Positions 24,682 to 35,200 of a DNA stretch of 64,000 nt are shown here, piece by piece. The notes beneath the pieces are model-generated. The model did no database searches. It saw only the letters and a list, made by a program, of their open reading frames with translations, and was not told the origin of the DNA. The position numbers were made by a program, and so were the translations under genes. Origin of the DNA: Agromyces humatus (GTDB taxonomy: Bacteria; Actinomycetota; Actinomycetes; Actinomycetales; Microbacteriaceae). The number at the start of each line of letters is the position of its first letter. Positions within the stretch are counted from its first letter, which is position 1. The stretch is taken from positions 1-64,000 of the forward strand of contig NZ_JAJQPD010000009.1 of assembly GCF_021228295.1 (NCBI RefSeq), in the 5' to 3' direction.

Positions 24682-25512
24682 GGCGAGGAACGGCTCGTGG
24701 TGGTAGCCGCTCTCGTCGAGAATCGCCACGGTCGACTCCGGCACTTCGAGGAATGCTCCCGGCAGTTCATTGAGGGGCTCCGAGACGACGACGTGGGCGT
24801 GCCGGCCGAAGAGCTTCAACCGTTCGATCTCGGGGTACAGCTCGCGCAGGGTGTCGATGTCGGCGGAGTGGAAGAGCGACCGCGACCGGCCCTGGGTCGA
24901 ATAGCGGAACGCCCAGATCGTCGCGCCGTCGGAGAGCGCCATCGTGCCCTGCATCGGGAAGCGGATGCCGTGCTCGCGGCCGACCGACTCGACCATCTGC
25001 ACGGCCTTCGTGATGCCGGCGATCGGGTCGTCGCGAAGGCCCAGGGTGAGCGCGAGGTGGAAGACCACCTCCGAGTCGGTCGTGCCGTGGATGTGCGGGT
25101 ACAGCGACGGGTCGACTGCGAACACGAGGTCTCGCTTCATCTTCGCGAACTCCGCGAGGAAGCCGTTGTGCATGAACATCCAGTTCTCGTAGCGGAACGG
25201 ATGGCAGTTCGTCTGCTGGATCGGCGGGCCACCGGCGGCGCGCACGTGACTGAAGAACAGCGGGCTCTCGATGGCCTGCGTGAGCTCCCGCAGGTTCTGG
25301 TCGTTCCAGGCGGGCTCGATGCTGTGGAACAGCGCCGGCCGACTGCCGGCGACCGAGCCGCTCGGATACCAGCCGAACCCGAAGCCGTCGCCGTTCACCG
25401 TCTCGGCGCCGAGCGGCGAGTTGAGCGACTGCTTCACGAGCGAATGCTCGGCGTCGAGGATCAACGTCGACGGGTGGAGCGGTTCACCCGAATATGCGAG
25501 CCAACGGCACAT
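24670..25512 (-). CDS. Class II glutamine amidotransferase (YafJ/EgtC-like)
   Basis: 280 aa. It begins MCRWLAYSGEP: after removal of Met the exposed Cys2 is the N-terminal nucleophile of class II amidotransferases. GDGFGFGWYP, FFSHVRAA, NCHPFRYENWMFMHNGF and TDSEVVFH are the conserved glutamine-site motifs. Family members include EgtC (ergothioneine) and YafJ; no egt genes are nearby, so the substrate is open. Ribosome site GAGG is close to the ATG. The C-terminus ends within an octamer repeat. It diverges from the MFS permease gene. Confidence 0.88.
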   Translation of the reverse strand: MCRWLAYSGEPLHPSTLILDAEHSLVKQSLNSPLGAETVNGDGFGFGWYPSGSVAGSRPALFHSIEPAWNDQNLRELTQAIESPLFFSHVRAAGGPPIQQTNCHPFRYENWMFMHNGFLAEFAKMKRDLVFAVDPSLYPHIHGTTDSEVVFHLALTLGLRDDPIAGITKAVQMVESVGREHGIRFPMQGTMALSDGATIWAFRYSTQGRSRSLFHSADIDTLRELYPEIERLKLFGRHAHVVVSEPLNELPGAFLEVPESTVAILDESGYHHEPFLAVNA

Positions 25513-25654
25513 GTCCTCATCCCCCTCGCAGCGCCCCCCGGCGCACCCACATGCTAGCCCCGCGCGGGCACGGCGTCACCACTACCCCCGGACTACGCTG
25601 GAAGCGACCCGGGCCCCGCCCGCACCACCATCCGCGACACCCGAAGGCCGGCCC

Positions 25655-26992
25655 GTGATCACGCTGCCCCCGCTCCCGCGCCCATGGCGCATGTGGCTGC
25701 TCTGGGGGGTCGGCGTCGCGGCCTACGTGCTGTCGGTCACGAACCGCACGTCGCTCGCGTCGGTCGGCGTCGACGCGGCGGTTCGATTCGATGCGGATGC
25801 CTCGACGCTGTCGATGTTCGCGGTCATCCAGTTGGCCGTGTACGGGCTCATGCAGATCCCGGCGGGGCTGCTGCTCGACCGCTACGGCGCTCGCCCGATC
25901 ATCACGATCGGCATGGTGCTGATGGCGGCAGGCCAGCTCGTGATGGCGTTCGCGCCCAGCGTGGGCATCGCGATCGTCGCCCGCATGCTGCTCGGCGCGG
26001 GCGATGCCGCCGTGTTCCCGAGCGTGCTGCGTGTGATCGCGACATGGTTCCCCGACCAGAAGGCACCGGTCATGGTGCAGATGACGGGCGTCCTCGGCCA
26101 GGCCGGCCAGCTGCTCGCCCTGCTGCCCCTCGCGGCGCTGCTGCACGCGACGACGTGGAGCGTCGCCTTCGGCAGCCTCGCGGGGCTCTGCGTGCTGTTC
26201 GCGGTGCTGACCTACGCCGTCATCCGCAACCGTCCGCCCGGCAGGGACGCCGATGTGTCGGTCGACACCTCGACGGGCGTCATCCGTGCCGTCACGTCGT
26301 CGGCCGACCTTCGAGAGGGCTTCCGCGAATCGTGGGCGCACCCCGCGACGCGCCTCGGATTCTGGTCGCATTTCACGACGCCGTTCGCGGGCACCGCGTT
26401 CGTGATGCTGTGGGGCTTCCCGTTCCTCACGGTCGGCCAGGGCTTGTCGACCTCGCTCGCGTCGCTCGTGATCGCGGTGTTCGTGGTGTTCGGCATGTTC
26501 GCCGGACCGGTGATCGGGGCGCTGTCGAGCCGGCACCCGATGCGGCGCTCGAACATGCTCGTGCTGCCGACGGTCGCGATCCAGGTCGTCGCGTGGCTCG
26601 TCGTCATCGCTCTGCCCGAGCCGGCGCCGCTCTGGCTGCTGTTCGTGCTCGCGTGCGCGCTCGCGACGGGCGGCCCCGCGTCGATGATCGCGTTCGACCA
26701 CGCACGCACCTTCAATCCGAGCCACCGGCTGTCGACCGCCACGGGCATCGTCAACGGCGGCGGTTTCCTCGCGGGCCTCATCGCGATCTTCCTGATCGGC
26801 CTCGCGATGGACCTGCAGGGCGCCGGCACTCCCGAGACCTACAGCCTCGAGGCGTTCCGGGTCGCGTTCCTCACCCAGGTGCCGCTGTGGCTGCTCGGTT
26901 CGGCGTTCATCGTCATCGAGCGCAAGCGCACTCGGCTGCACATCGGCCTCGACGAGCGGCGCCCGCGCCGCCGCGACCGCGGGCAGATCTGA
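25655..26992 (+). CDS. MFS transporter
   Basis: 445 aa. About 12 membrane helices. The MFS loop 2-3 motif is GLLLDRYGARPII, and helix 4-5 carries MLLGAGDAAVFPSVLRVIATWF. The start is taken as GTG at 25655, with a GAAGG ribosome site eight bases upstream and a TACGCT -10-like box at 25594-25599. An in-frame ATG at 25691 would remove most of the first cytoplasmic stretch. A C-terminal basic tail is present. Substrate not deducible; the sequence is of the general anion/sugar-phosphate symporter type. Convergent with the S8 protease gene. Confidence 0.87.
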   Translation: MITLPPLPRPWRMWLLWGVGVAAYVLSVTNRTSLASVGVDAAVRFDADASTLSMFAVIQLAVYGLMQIPAGLLLDRYGARPIITIGMVLMAAGQLVMAFAPSVGIAIVARMLLGAGDAAVFPSVLRVIATWFPDQKAPVMVQMTGVLGQAGQLLALLPLAALLHATTWSVAFGSLAGLCVLFAVLTYAVIRNRPPGRDADVSVDTSTGVIRAVTSSADLREGFRESWAHPATRLGFWSHFTTPFAGTAFVMLWGFPFLTVGQGLSTSLASLVIAVFVVFGMFAGPVIGALSSRHPMRRSNMLVLPTVAIQVVAWLVVIALPEPAPLWLLFVLACALATGGPASMIAFDHARTFNPSHRLSTATGIVNGGGFLAGLIAIFLIGLAMDLQGAGTPETYSLEAFRVAFLTQVPLWLLGSAFIVIERKRTRLHIGLDERRPRRRDRGQI

Positions 26993-27052
26993 CAGGGCAC
27001 GCAGCGAGGCCGGGAAGCGAGCGGGTGGCGCTGCGCCGCCCGCACACGCGAA

Positions 27053-27079
27053 ACGGCCCGGGCGACTCGCCCGGGCCGT
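27053..27079. terminator. Hairpin terminator between MFS and S8 protease genes
   Basis: ACGGCCCGGGCG pairs perfectly with CGCCCGGGCCGT around ACT. A second, imperfect stem GCGGGTGGCG/CGCCGCCCGC lies just before it. Together they separate convergent genes. Confidence 0.8.
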
Positions 27080-27092
27080 CCCGCATTCCCCG

Positions 27093-30000
27093 CTACTTGA
27101 TCGATGCCGCCTCGAAGGCCCGCTCGATCTCCTGGCTGAAGGTGTTGCCCGCAGCGTCGGTCGCTGTGACCCGCAGGTCGACCCAGCCCCCGGCATCCGG
27201 CACGCGGATGTCGGCGTCGTAGGTCGTGAGGTAGGCACGTGCCTCGGGGAAACCATCGACCGGCGGCTCACCGGGGCCCGAGTCATCCGCCGACGTGACG
27301 TCGAGGTCGACGCTGGTCCATGCGCCGCCGGCGACGCGCGCTTCGAGCGTCGCACCCGTGATCGCGCCTGATCCGACTGCGCCGGCCACATGTCCGAGCT
27401 CGAGGCCCAGCTTCACGGGCTTGCCCTTCTTGCGGTCGTCGCCGACTCGGCCCGAGTCGTCGAGGTCGACGTCGTAGTAGGCCTGCAGCATCGGCAGGAT
27501 CTGCCGCGTGTAGTCGGTCGAGTCCCACGTCGATGAGAACGCCCATTCGGTGCGGGTCATGGTCGACGACGGAGTCGCACTGCCATCGTGCGTCGCCGTG
27601 TTCACCACCCGCACGTCGTGCTCGCCGTCGACGATGCCGAAGAGGTTCAGACCCTGGAACTGCGAGGTCTTCACGAGTTCGCCGTCGAGGTGCAGTTCGA
27701 TCGACTGCGCGATCCCCGGGATGCCGGCGTACGTGTCGAATGCGCCGGTGCGTTCGGGCGAGTCACCGTCGGACCATGAGGGCAGGTTCAACTGCACCCC
27801 GTCGCCCGACCGCAGCGGCGCCCAGTACCCGGGCCCGACGTACGGGCGCACGACCGAACCGAAGTAGCTCGCCTCGGCGCGCTCGCCCGGCTCGTACGCA
27901 CGAACGATGTCTCGGATGTCCCATCCCCAGTCGATCGCGTTCACGTTCTGGTACCACTCGACCTGGTCGGTGTTCACCCACTCGGCCCGTTCGATGCCGC
28001 GTGTGGTGCGCATCGGGAACCCGGTGCCGTACTCGGTGCTCGGCACGAAGTCGTACCGGTACTCGCCGACGGTCGCGCCCTGCTCGCCGTGGTAGGTGGT
28101 GTCGATGCGCGCGAGCTCCTTCGGCGTGTAGGCGAGGTTCTCGGGTACCGATCCGTCGCTGTACCGGGCGATGTCGAAGACCTCGTCGGCGACCGGGATA
28201 CCCTCGCCCCTGACCGTCGTCGGCTTCGCGGCGATGGTCTCGAGCACCTGCCGTCCTTGCACGCCGCTGATCGCGGCGACGGGGATGGCGACGTCGGCGG
28301 TGTAGTCCTCGGAGCCGACCCACTCGCTGAGTTCGCCGTCGCCGTCGTTGACGACGATGAGCAGCTTGGCTCCGGCCGCGGCGGCGTTCGCGGCGCGTGC
28401 CGATGCCGGCACCGTGTCGGAACGCGTGACGACCGCGACCTTGCCCTTCACGTCGACCGCCGCGAACTCCTCGACGCTGCCGAGGCCGGCGTCGACCGCA
28501 CGGGCGCGGATCTCACCGTCGAGCAACGAGGATCCGACCTGCGGAATGAGGTCGAGCTGCACTTTGCCCGCCTGCAACGCGAGCAGCGGCTGCTGCAGGC
28601 GCCAGCGGGTGGTGAAGTCGAAGCTCTCGGCCTCGGGGGCGTCCATCGGCTGGGCGTAGAGCTCGTCGATCCACACCGGGGCGAGTGCGCTGCCGCTGAA
28701 GCCGTCGACCGTGAAGTCCATGCGGCGCACGACCGGCTCGAGGCCGTCTTCGCCGACGTCGACAGTGACGGGCTTGGTGGCACGGGCGTCGAACGCGACC
28801 GTCGCAGCACTGTCGAGCACGACGTCGGGGTCGCCGACGAGCGCGATCGTCTCGGTGTCGGCCTCACGTGCGACGTCCATGAACGACATCACCGAGTAGA
28901 GGCCGCCGGGCAGGCGCAGGGTGGTCTCCCCGGCGACGCCGAACGACGTGTACCAGCCGGTGGCGGCGTTCCAGATCCATCCGTAGGTCTCGAGCGGCTC
29001 GCCCTCGAAGTCGGTCGCGGTGACCGTGAGGTCGTAGCGCTCGGCCTCGGCGATGATGCCCAGCGCAGTGCGGGTCACGGCGGTGCCGTCGACCGTGGCG
29101 GTGAGCACGCCCGAGTACTGCGCGCCCGCGGGCACCTTCGTCGGGTCGGCCGTGAGGGTCACCGAGCGGGTCTCGCCTGCGGGGATCGTCACCTCGTCGG
29201 CGTCGATCGCGAGCACGTCGGAGGTCGCAGTCGCCGACATCGGCACCGGGCCGCCGTCGCCGCCGGGTGTGGTGTCGGTGAGCGTCGCTCCGACAGCAAG
29301 CACGACCTCAGCGTCGCCGCGGTTCGCGTACTCGATAGTGCGCACGACCGGCTCGGCCGCCTCGCCCCACGAGAGCATCCCGAAGTCGCCCGAGCCCGAG
29401 GCCACGACCGTCGACTCGACGGCGTTCGCGACATCGACCACGCCGGAACCGACCTCGTAGGGGGTGAGCCCCACGTCGGTCGCGGTGCTCACGAGCGCCG
29501 CGCGCAGTTGCGCCGAGGTGTACTCGGGATGCTGCTGCTTCACGATCGCGGCGGCACCCGCGACATGCGGGGTGGCCATCGAGGTGCCGCTCATGCCGAT
29601 GTAGGCGCCGTCGCCTGCACTGTCGGCCGAGCGTGCCGCGGTGACGTCGTTGCCGGGGCCCGCGAGGTCGGGCTTCAGCGCGCCCGAACGCACGAGCGGT
29701 CCCTGGCTCGAGAACCACGAGAGCGCGCCGGTCGGGTCGTCGATCGAACCGATCGTGAGGGCGCTCGCGGCGGCGCCGGGCGAGCCGATCGTCTCGGGCG
29801 CGGAGGAGTTGCCGGCCGCGACGACGAAGAGCGCATCGGTCTCGGCCGAGATCGTGTCGAGCGCCTCGGACATCACGTCGAGGCCGTCGGAGCCCTGCCG
29901 GGTGCCGAGGCTCATCGACACGATGTCGGCGCGCTCGGCGGCCCACTCCATCGCGGCGATGATCCACGAGTCCTGGCCCGAGCCTCCGGCGTCGAGCACC

Positions 30001-30977
30001 TTGCCGACGAGCAGGTCGGCGCCGTCGGCGACTCCGCGGTGGGTGCCGTCGCTCGCGGCACCCGTGCCGGCGATCGTCGAGGCGACGTGCGTGCCGTGAC
30101 CGTTCGGGTCGTCGGCGACGTCTTCACCGGGCACGAAACTCGTCGACTCGCCGAGCACGCGGCCGGCGAGGTCGGGGTGGGTGTCGTCGTAGCCGGTGTC
30201 GAGCACGGCGACGGTGACGCCGTCACCGGTGTAGCCGGCGGCCCACGCCGTCGGGGCGCCGATGTAGGGCACGCTCGAGTCGAGGGTCGCCTCGACCTTG
30301 CCGTCGAGGTGGATGGCCTCGATGCCGCCGCCGAGCGAGGCCTCGGAGGGGTCGGCGCTGAAGGCGCGGGGACCGGCTGCAGGGGCATCCGTCAGCGTGG
30401 CCCACGTCGTCGCAGCGCTCTCGTGATCGGCGGTCGCGGCCGCGCCGCCGATGCTCGCGAGCGGTGTGCCGATCTCGACGCCGGGCACGGGGGCCGGCGC
30501 CGACCGGCGCGACGCCGCACCGTCTTCGAGCTCGACGATGATGGGCGTCGCATCGACCGAGGCGTCGTCGTAGCCGAACTCGATGAGCTGCGACACGTTG
30601 AACAGGTCGCGGTCGAGCACGCCCGCCGCGAGGTAGGGCATCGCGGCGGCCGGCAGCACGTGCAGGTCGCCGGCGACCTCGATGGTCTGCACGCCCGCAC
30701 CGGGTTCGGCGGTCTCGATCTCGACGGCGTGCGTGCCGTCGGAGAGGTCGGTGACCCGCACCCGGTCGCCGGTGATGAGCGTGACCGCGTGCTCGTCGGT
30801 GGGGGCGGCGGCGGCGGGCGCGTTCGGGACGCCGCCGCCACCACCCGGGTCACCGGGATCTGCCGCCGCCGGGAAGGCTGCGGCGCCGATTCCCGCGACG
30901 CCGATCGCGATGCCGCTGATGGCGGCTGCGATCGAGCGTCTGCGGCGTGATGCGGGTGATCTATTGCTTCGTGGCAT
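27093..30977 (-). CDS. Secreted S8 subtilisin-like protease, copy 1
   Basis: 1294 aa. A basic signal peptide (SRRRRSIAAAISGIAIGVAG, cut near residue 36) is followed by a propeptide of ~200 residues and a subtilase domain. The catalytic triad is Asp260 (VLDTGYDD), His294 (GHGTHVAS) and Ser466 (GMSGTSMATPH), with oxyanion Asn in VVAAGNSS. A protease-associated-like insert (KVAVVTRSDT...LLIVVNDGDGE) and several beta-rich modules fill the C-terminal ~700 residues. Start at ATG 30977, with a GAGAGG ribosome site. It diverges from the regulator at 31144, and the whole module is duplicated at 32205-37152. It presumably degrades extracellular protein. Confidence 0.93.
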   Translation of the reverse strand: MPRSNRSPASRRRRSIAAAISGIAIGVAGIGAAAFPAAADPGDPGGGGGVPNAPAAAAPTDEHAVTLITGDRVRVTDLSDGTHAVEIETAEPGAGVQTIEVAGDLHVLPAAAMPYLAAGVLDRDLFNVSQLIEFGYDDASVDATPIIVELEDGAASRRSAPAPVPGVEIGTPLASIGGAAATADHESAATTWATLTDAPAAGPRAFSADPSEASLGGGIEAIHLDGKVEATLDSSVPYIGAPTAWAAGYTGDGVTVAVLDTGYDDTHPDLAGRVLGESTSFVPGEDVADDPNGHGTHVASTIAGTGAASDGTHRGVADGADLLVGKVLDAGGSGQDSWIIAAMEWAAERADIVSMSLGTRQGSDGLDVMSEALDTISAETDALFVVAAGNSSAPETIGSPGAAASALTIGSIDDPTGALSWFSSQGPLVRSGALKPDLAGPGNDVTAARSADSAGDGAYIGMSGTSMATPHVAGAAAIVKQQHPEYTSAQLRAALVSTATDVGLTPYEVGSGVVDVANAVESTVVASGSGDFGMLSWGEAAEPVVRTIEYANRGDAEVVLAVGATLTDTTPGGDGGPVPMSATATSDVLAIDADEVTIPAGETRSVTLTADPTKVPAGAQYSGVLTATVDGTAVTRTALGIIAEAERYDLTVTATDFEGEPLETYGWIWNAATGWYTSFGVAGETTLRLPGGLYSVMSFMDVAREADTETIALVGDPDVVLDSAATVAFDARATKPVTVDVGEDGLEPVVRRMDFTVDGFSGSALAPVWIDELYAQPMDAPEAESFDFTTRWRLQQPLLALQAGKVQLDLIPQVGSSLLDGEIRARAVDAGLGSVEEFAAVDVKGKVAVVTRSDTVPASARAANAAAAGAKLLIVVNDGDGELSEWVGSEDYTADVAIPVAAISGVQGRQVLETIAAKPTTVRGEGIPVADEVFDIARYSDGSVPENLAYTPKELARIDTTYHGEQGATVGEYRYDFVPSTEYGTGFPMRTTRGIERAEWVNTDQVEWYQNVNAIDWGWDIRDIVRAYEPGERAEASYFGSVVRPYVGPGYWAPLRSGDGVQLNLPSWSDGDSPERTGAFDTYAGIPGIAQSIELHLDGELVKTSQFQGLNLFGIVDGEHDVRVVNTATHDGSATPSSTMTRTEWAFSSTWDSTDYTRQILPMLQAYYDVDLDDSGRVGDDRKKGKPVKLGLELGHVAGAVGSGAITGATLEARVAGGAWTSVDLDVTSADDSGPGEPPVDGFPEARAYLTTYDADIRVPDAGGWVDLRVTATDAAGNTFSQEIERAFEAASIK

Positions 30978-31143
30978 GTAGGGATACCTCTCGCATGTCG
31001 GACGTGACTTGCCATGCACGCTTCCACACGGCGTTGGCTAGGGTGGTGGCGGAGAGATGCCATGGCCTCGATCCGCCACGACGGTGCCGACGTCGATGCG
31101 CGTCGTCGTGGGCGGTCGTGGCAGGGCGGAACGGAAGGCTCGC
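30978..31143. promoter_or_regulatory. Divergent control region of protease module 1
   Basis: It shares blocks with the equivalent region at 36069-36189: ACCTCTCGCAT, GCACGCTNTCACACG, then GGCTAGGGTGGTGGCG, and CATGGCCNCGANNCGCCACG. TAGGGT (31039-31044) is a possible regulator -10 box. Blocks kept in both copies are candidate binding sites for the adjoining TrmB/LuxR-like regulator, although recent duplication could also explain them. Confidence 0.5.
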
Positions 31144-32106
31144 GTGCTCGAGGCGATCGGACTGGACGACGAGCACACCGCGGTCTACCGGCAGATCCTG
31201 CGTGTGCCGTCGGCGAGCGTCGACGAACTCGCCGCCGCTGCCGGCATGACCCCGAGCCTGGTCCGGCAGATCATCGAAGATCTCGAGGGACTCGGGCTGC
31301 TGGCCCGGCAGGCATCCGCGCCCGACCGCGTGGTCGGGTCGCCCCCGTCGCTCGCGCTGCGCCCCATGCTGCTCGAACGCGAACGACGCCTCACACAGGC
31401 GCACGAGGCGCTCGTGCAGTTGAGTGAGCTGTACCGACAGGGTGCGGCGCAGCGCGACGCGCCCGACGTGGTCGATGTGATCCTGGGCACCGATGCGGTG
31501 CGCCAACGGTTCGCGCAACTGCAGGCCTCGGCCGCTCGACAGGTGCGCGTCTTCGTGCTGAACGAGGTCGCATTCCTCGACGCGAGCGAGAACGAGGAGG
31601 AGGAGCGTGCCCTCAGACGTGGCGTGCGCTACCGCGTGATCGTCGAGAAGGCGGTGCTCGAACGGCCGGGGTTCATCGACGCGGTCCGCGAATCGGCCCC
31701 GCACGGCGAGGAGGTGCGGGTGCTGCCGACGCTGCCGACCCGCCTCATCATCGCCGACGACCAGGTGGCGTTGCTGCCGATGCGGTCGCACGGCGACGAG
31801 CGGGCGTCGGGTGCGTTGCTCGTGCACCCGAGCGGCCTGCTCGATCTCGTGATGGCGATCTTCGAGGAGTTCTGGGCGGTGTCGACCGAGTTCGGCTCGG
31901 AGGGCGAGATGCCGGGCTCGCACGATGGCATCGATCGCGACCTGCTGAAACTGCTGCTGCTCGGGCTGACGGATGCCGCAGCCGCGGCGCAGCTCGGAAT
32001 CTCGCTGCGCACCGTGCAGCGGCGGGTGGCCGAACTCATGGAGACGGCCGGCGTGACGACGCGAATCCAACTCGGCGCCGAGGCCGTGCGACGCGCGTGG
32101 GTGTGA
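31144..32106 (+). CDS. TrmB-like / LuxR-type transcriptional regulator, copy 1
   Basis: 320 aa. An N-terminal TrmB-like winged helix (VLEAIGLDDEHTAVYRQIL; VDELAAAAGMTPSLVRQII) is joined to a middle ligand domain and a C-terminal LuxR-type helix-turn-helix (LTDAAAAAQLGISLRTVQRR). Start set at GTG 31144, preceded by GGAAGG; this gives exactly the same length as the paralogue at 36190-37152. An ORF start at 31057 would run through the conserved promoter block. It is divergent from the S8 protease, so it probably controls that gene. The signal is unknown; peptide sensing is inference. Confidence 0.85.
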   Translation: MLEAIGLDDEHTAVYRQILRVPSASVDELAAAAGMTPSLVRQIIEDLEGLGLLARQASAPDRVVGSPPSLALRPMLLERERRLTQAHEALVQLSELYRQGAAQRDAPDVVDVILGTDAVRQRFAQLQASAARQVRVFVLNEVAFLDASENEEEERALRRGVRYRVIVEKAVLERPGFIDAVRESAPHGEEVRVLPTLPTRLIIADDQVALLPMRSHGDERASGALLVHPSGLLDLVMAIFEEFWAVSTEFGSEGEMPGSHDGIDRDLLKLLLLGLTDAAAAAQLGISLRTVQRRVAELMETAGVTTRIQLGAEAVRRAWV

Positions 32107-32137
32107 GGTGGGTCTGACATGGCCTGACGTCGCGCAG

Positions 32138-32155
32138 CATGCCGTGCGCGGCATG
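32138..32155. terminator. Hairpin between regulator 1 and protease 2
   Basis: CATGCCG-TGCG-CGGCATG, a perfect 7-bp stem in the 98-base convergent gap. It is weak for a terminator; an operator is possible. Confidence 0.4.
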
Positions 32156-32204
32156 TAGGTGCGCACAGGTATGCACGACGCCGCGGCGCCGCGACGGCAA
32201 GCTC

Positions 32205-35200
32205 TCAGAAGCGTCCGCCGCGCGGGCCCTTCGGTGCGCCCGATTTGGCGGGGGCCACCTCGAATGCACGCACGATCTGCTGGCTGAACGTATTGCCCGC
32301 GGCATCGGTCGCGGTCACCCGCAAGTCGATCCACGCGCCCGCGTCGGGTGCCGCGATCGCTGCCCGGTACGCCGAGACGAAGGCACGCGACTCGACGAAA
32401 TCGTCGGCGCCCGGGTCGACAGGCCCGGACGGAGCATCCGTCTCGCTCGCTTGCAGCTCGACCGGTGTCCACTCGCCGCCGACGACTCGCTTCTCGAGCG
32501 TTGCGGCGGTGACCGTGTCGCTGTCGATCGCGCCAGCGATGTGACCGATTTCGAGCCCCAGCTCGACCGGCGCGCCCGCCTTGCGACCGGCACCGACGGT
32601 GCCCGCAGTGTCGAGATCGACGTCGTAGAAGGCCTGCAGCATCGGCAGCAGCTGCTCGGTCAAGTCGGTCGAGGTGCCCGACGAGCGGAAGGTCCACTCG
32701 CTGACGGTCTCGGTCGACGACGCGAGGTAGGTGCCGTCGTGCCTGGCGGTGTTGCGCACCCGCCAGGCGGTCTCGCCGTCGGGCAGGTCGAAGACGGTGG
32801 CCGCCTGCCACGGCGATGATGAGAACAGCTCGCCGTCGATCCACACCTCGGTGAGCTGCGACCGATCGGTGCGCCCCGAGAAGATGTCGAACGCGCCGGT
32901 GTGCTGTGCGCTGCCGCCGTCGCCCCACGACGGTACGTTCACCTGCGCCCATCCGCCCTGGCGGTTCGGCGCCCAGTAGCCGGGGCCGACATACGGGCGC
33001 ACGATCGGGCTGAACCAGTTCTCGGTCGAGACCGATCCGGGCTCGTACGCCTGTCGCAAGCCGCGCACCTCCCAGCCCGCGTCGAGCGCGAGCGCGAACT
33101 GGTACCACTCGACCTCGCCGGTGTTCACCCATTCGGTGCGCTCGATGCCCCGCTCAGTGCGCTGCATGAAGCCCTCGCCGTACTGCACGCCGGGAGCGTA
33201 GTCGTAGCGGAACTCACCGACGGGCTCGCCCGCGTTGCCGTGGTAGCTCGTGTCGATGCGGGCCAGCTGCTCGGGACGGTAGTCAAGCTTCGCCGGGATC
33301 GAACCCTCGGTGTCGTTCGCGATGTCGAACGTCTCGGTCGCGGTCGGCACGCCGAGACCCGTGATCGTCACCTTCTTCGCGGCGATCGCGTCGAGGAGCC
33401 GGGAGCCCTGCACCCCGCTCATCGCGGCGACCGGGATGGCGACGGACGTCAGGTAGTCATCAGAACCCACCCACTCGCTGAGCTCGCCGTCGGCGTCGTT
33501 GACCACGAGGAGCAGCTTCGCTCCCGCGGCGAGCGCGTTGACCGCACGCGAGTGCGGCGAGACGTCGTTCGATCGGGTGACGACCGCGATCCTGCCGGCG
33601 ACCGCCGACCCGAGGGCGGCGAACTCCGCGGCGCTGCCGGTTCCCGCGTCGACGGCGTCGGCGCGCACCTTGCCGTCGAGAAGGACCGAGCCGGCCTGCG
33701 TGATGAGGTCGAGTTGCTCCTTACCGGCGGCCAGCGCGAGCGTGGGCTGCTGCAGACGCCACCGGGTCGTGAACCCAAAGTCCTCGGCCTTCGGCGCCTC
33801 GAGCGGCTGGGCGGTGAAGCCGTCGATCCACGGCAGGCCGAAGATGCTGCCCGTGAACCCGTCGACGCGGTAGGACATCTTGCTGAAGGCGGCTTCGAGC
33901 CCGGCCTTGCCGACGTCGACGGTCACCGGCTTCGTGGCACGCGCGTCGAAGGCGACCGCTGCAGGTGCGTCGAGCACGAGGTCGGGGTCGCCGACCAGGG
34001 CCGTCACCTTGGAGTCGGCTTCGACGTCGACGTCCATGTACGACATCACCGAGTAGCGCCCGCCGGGCAGGCGCATGGTCTGTTCGCCCGCAACGCCGAT
34101 CAACTCGAAGTATCCCGTCTCGACCTGGTAAAGGATGCCGTAGGCGTCGACGGGCTCGCCGTCGAAGCCGGTGGCCGTGATCGTGAGGTCGTATCGCTCG
34201 GGCTCGGCGATGATGCCGATCGCGGTGCGTGCGACGGCGGTGCCGTCGATCGACGCGACGAGGGTGCCCGAGTACTGCGTGCCGCCCGGCACCGCGGCGG
34301 GGTCGGCCGTCATCGTGACGGTGCGGGTCTCGCCGGCCGGGATCTCGAGTGTGTCGACGTCGATCGCGACCACGCCCTCGGGTGCACCGCCGAGCGACGC
34401 CGACAGCGTCAGTACGACCTCATCGGCGGTGCGGTTCGTGTAGTCGACGGCGCGCACCACGGCCTCGGGCGCCTCGCCCCACGCGAGCGTGCCGAAGTCG
34501 CCCGAGCCCGCGGCAACAACCGGTGCGTCGAGTGCCTGCTCGATGTCGACGACGCCGCTGCCCGTCTCGTACGAGGTGAGTCCGACGTCGGTGGCGCTGC
34601 TGATGAGCAGCGAGCGGATCTGGTCGCCGGTGTACTCGGGATGCTGCTGCTTGAGGATCGCCGCAGCGCCCGCGACGTGCGGCGTCGCCATCGACGTGCC
34701 GCTCATGCCGATGTAGCTGCCGTCGCCGGGGCTGTCGGCCGATCGGGCCGCCGTGATATCGCTGCCGGGGCCCGCCAGTTCGGGCTTCAGGGCGCCCGAG
34801 ATCGCGAGCGGTCCCTGGCTCGAGAACTCCGAGCGCGCTCCGCTCGGGTCGAGGACCGAGGCGATCGTCAGCGCACGCTCGGCGGAACCGGGTGAGCCGA
34901 TCGTCTCGGGCGCATAGGAGTTTCCCGCGGCGACGACGAAGAGTGCGCCTGTCTGCTCGGAGATCGTATTGAGCGCCTCGGACATGGGGTCGTTGCCGTC
35001 ATCGGCCTGCGACGAGCCGAGGCTCATCGAGACGATGTCGGCGTTGGCGCCCGCCCATTCCATTGCCTCGATGATCCACGAGTCCTGGCCCGAGCCGTCG
35101 GCGCCGAGTACCTTGCCCACGAGCAGGTCGGCGCCGTCGGCGACGCCGCGGTGCACACCCTCGCTCGCGGCGCCGGTGCCGGCGATCGTCGAGGCGACGT

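Noticed and set aside
28089..30950. Long plus-strand frame opposite the first S8 protease
   Set aside because: Antisense shadow of a high-GC gene; the minus-strand frame carries the catalytic triad.
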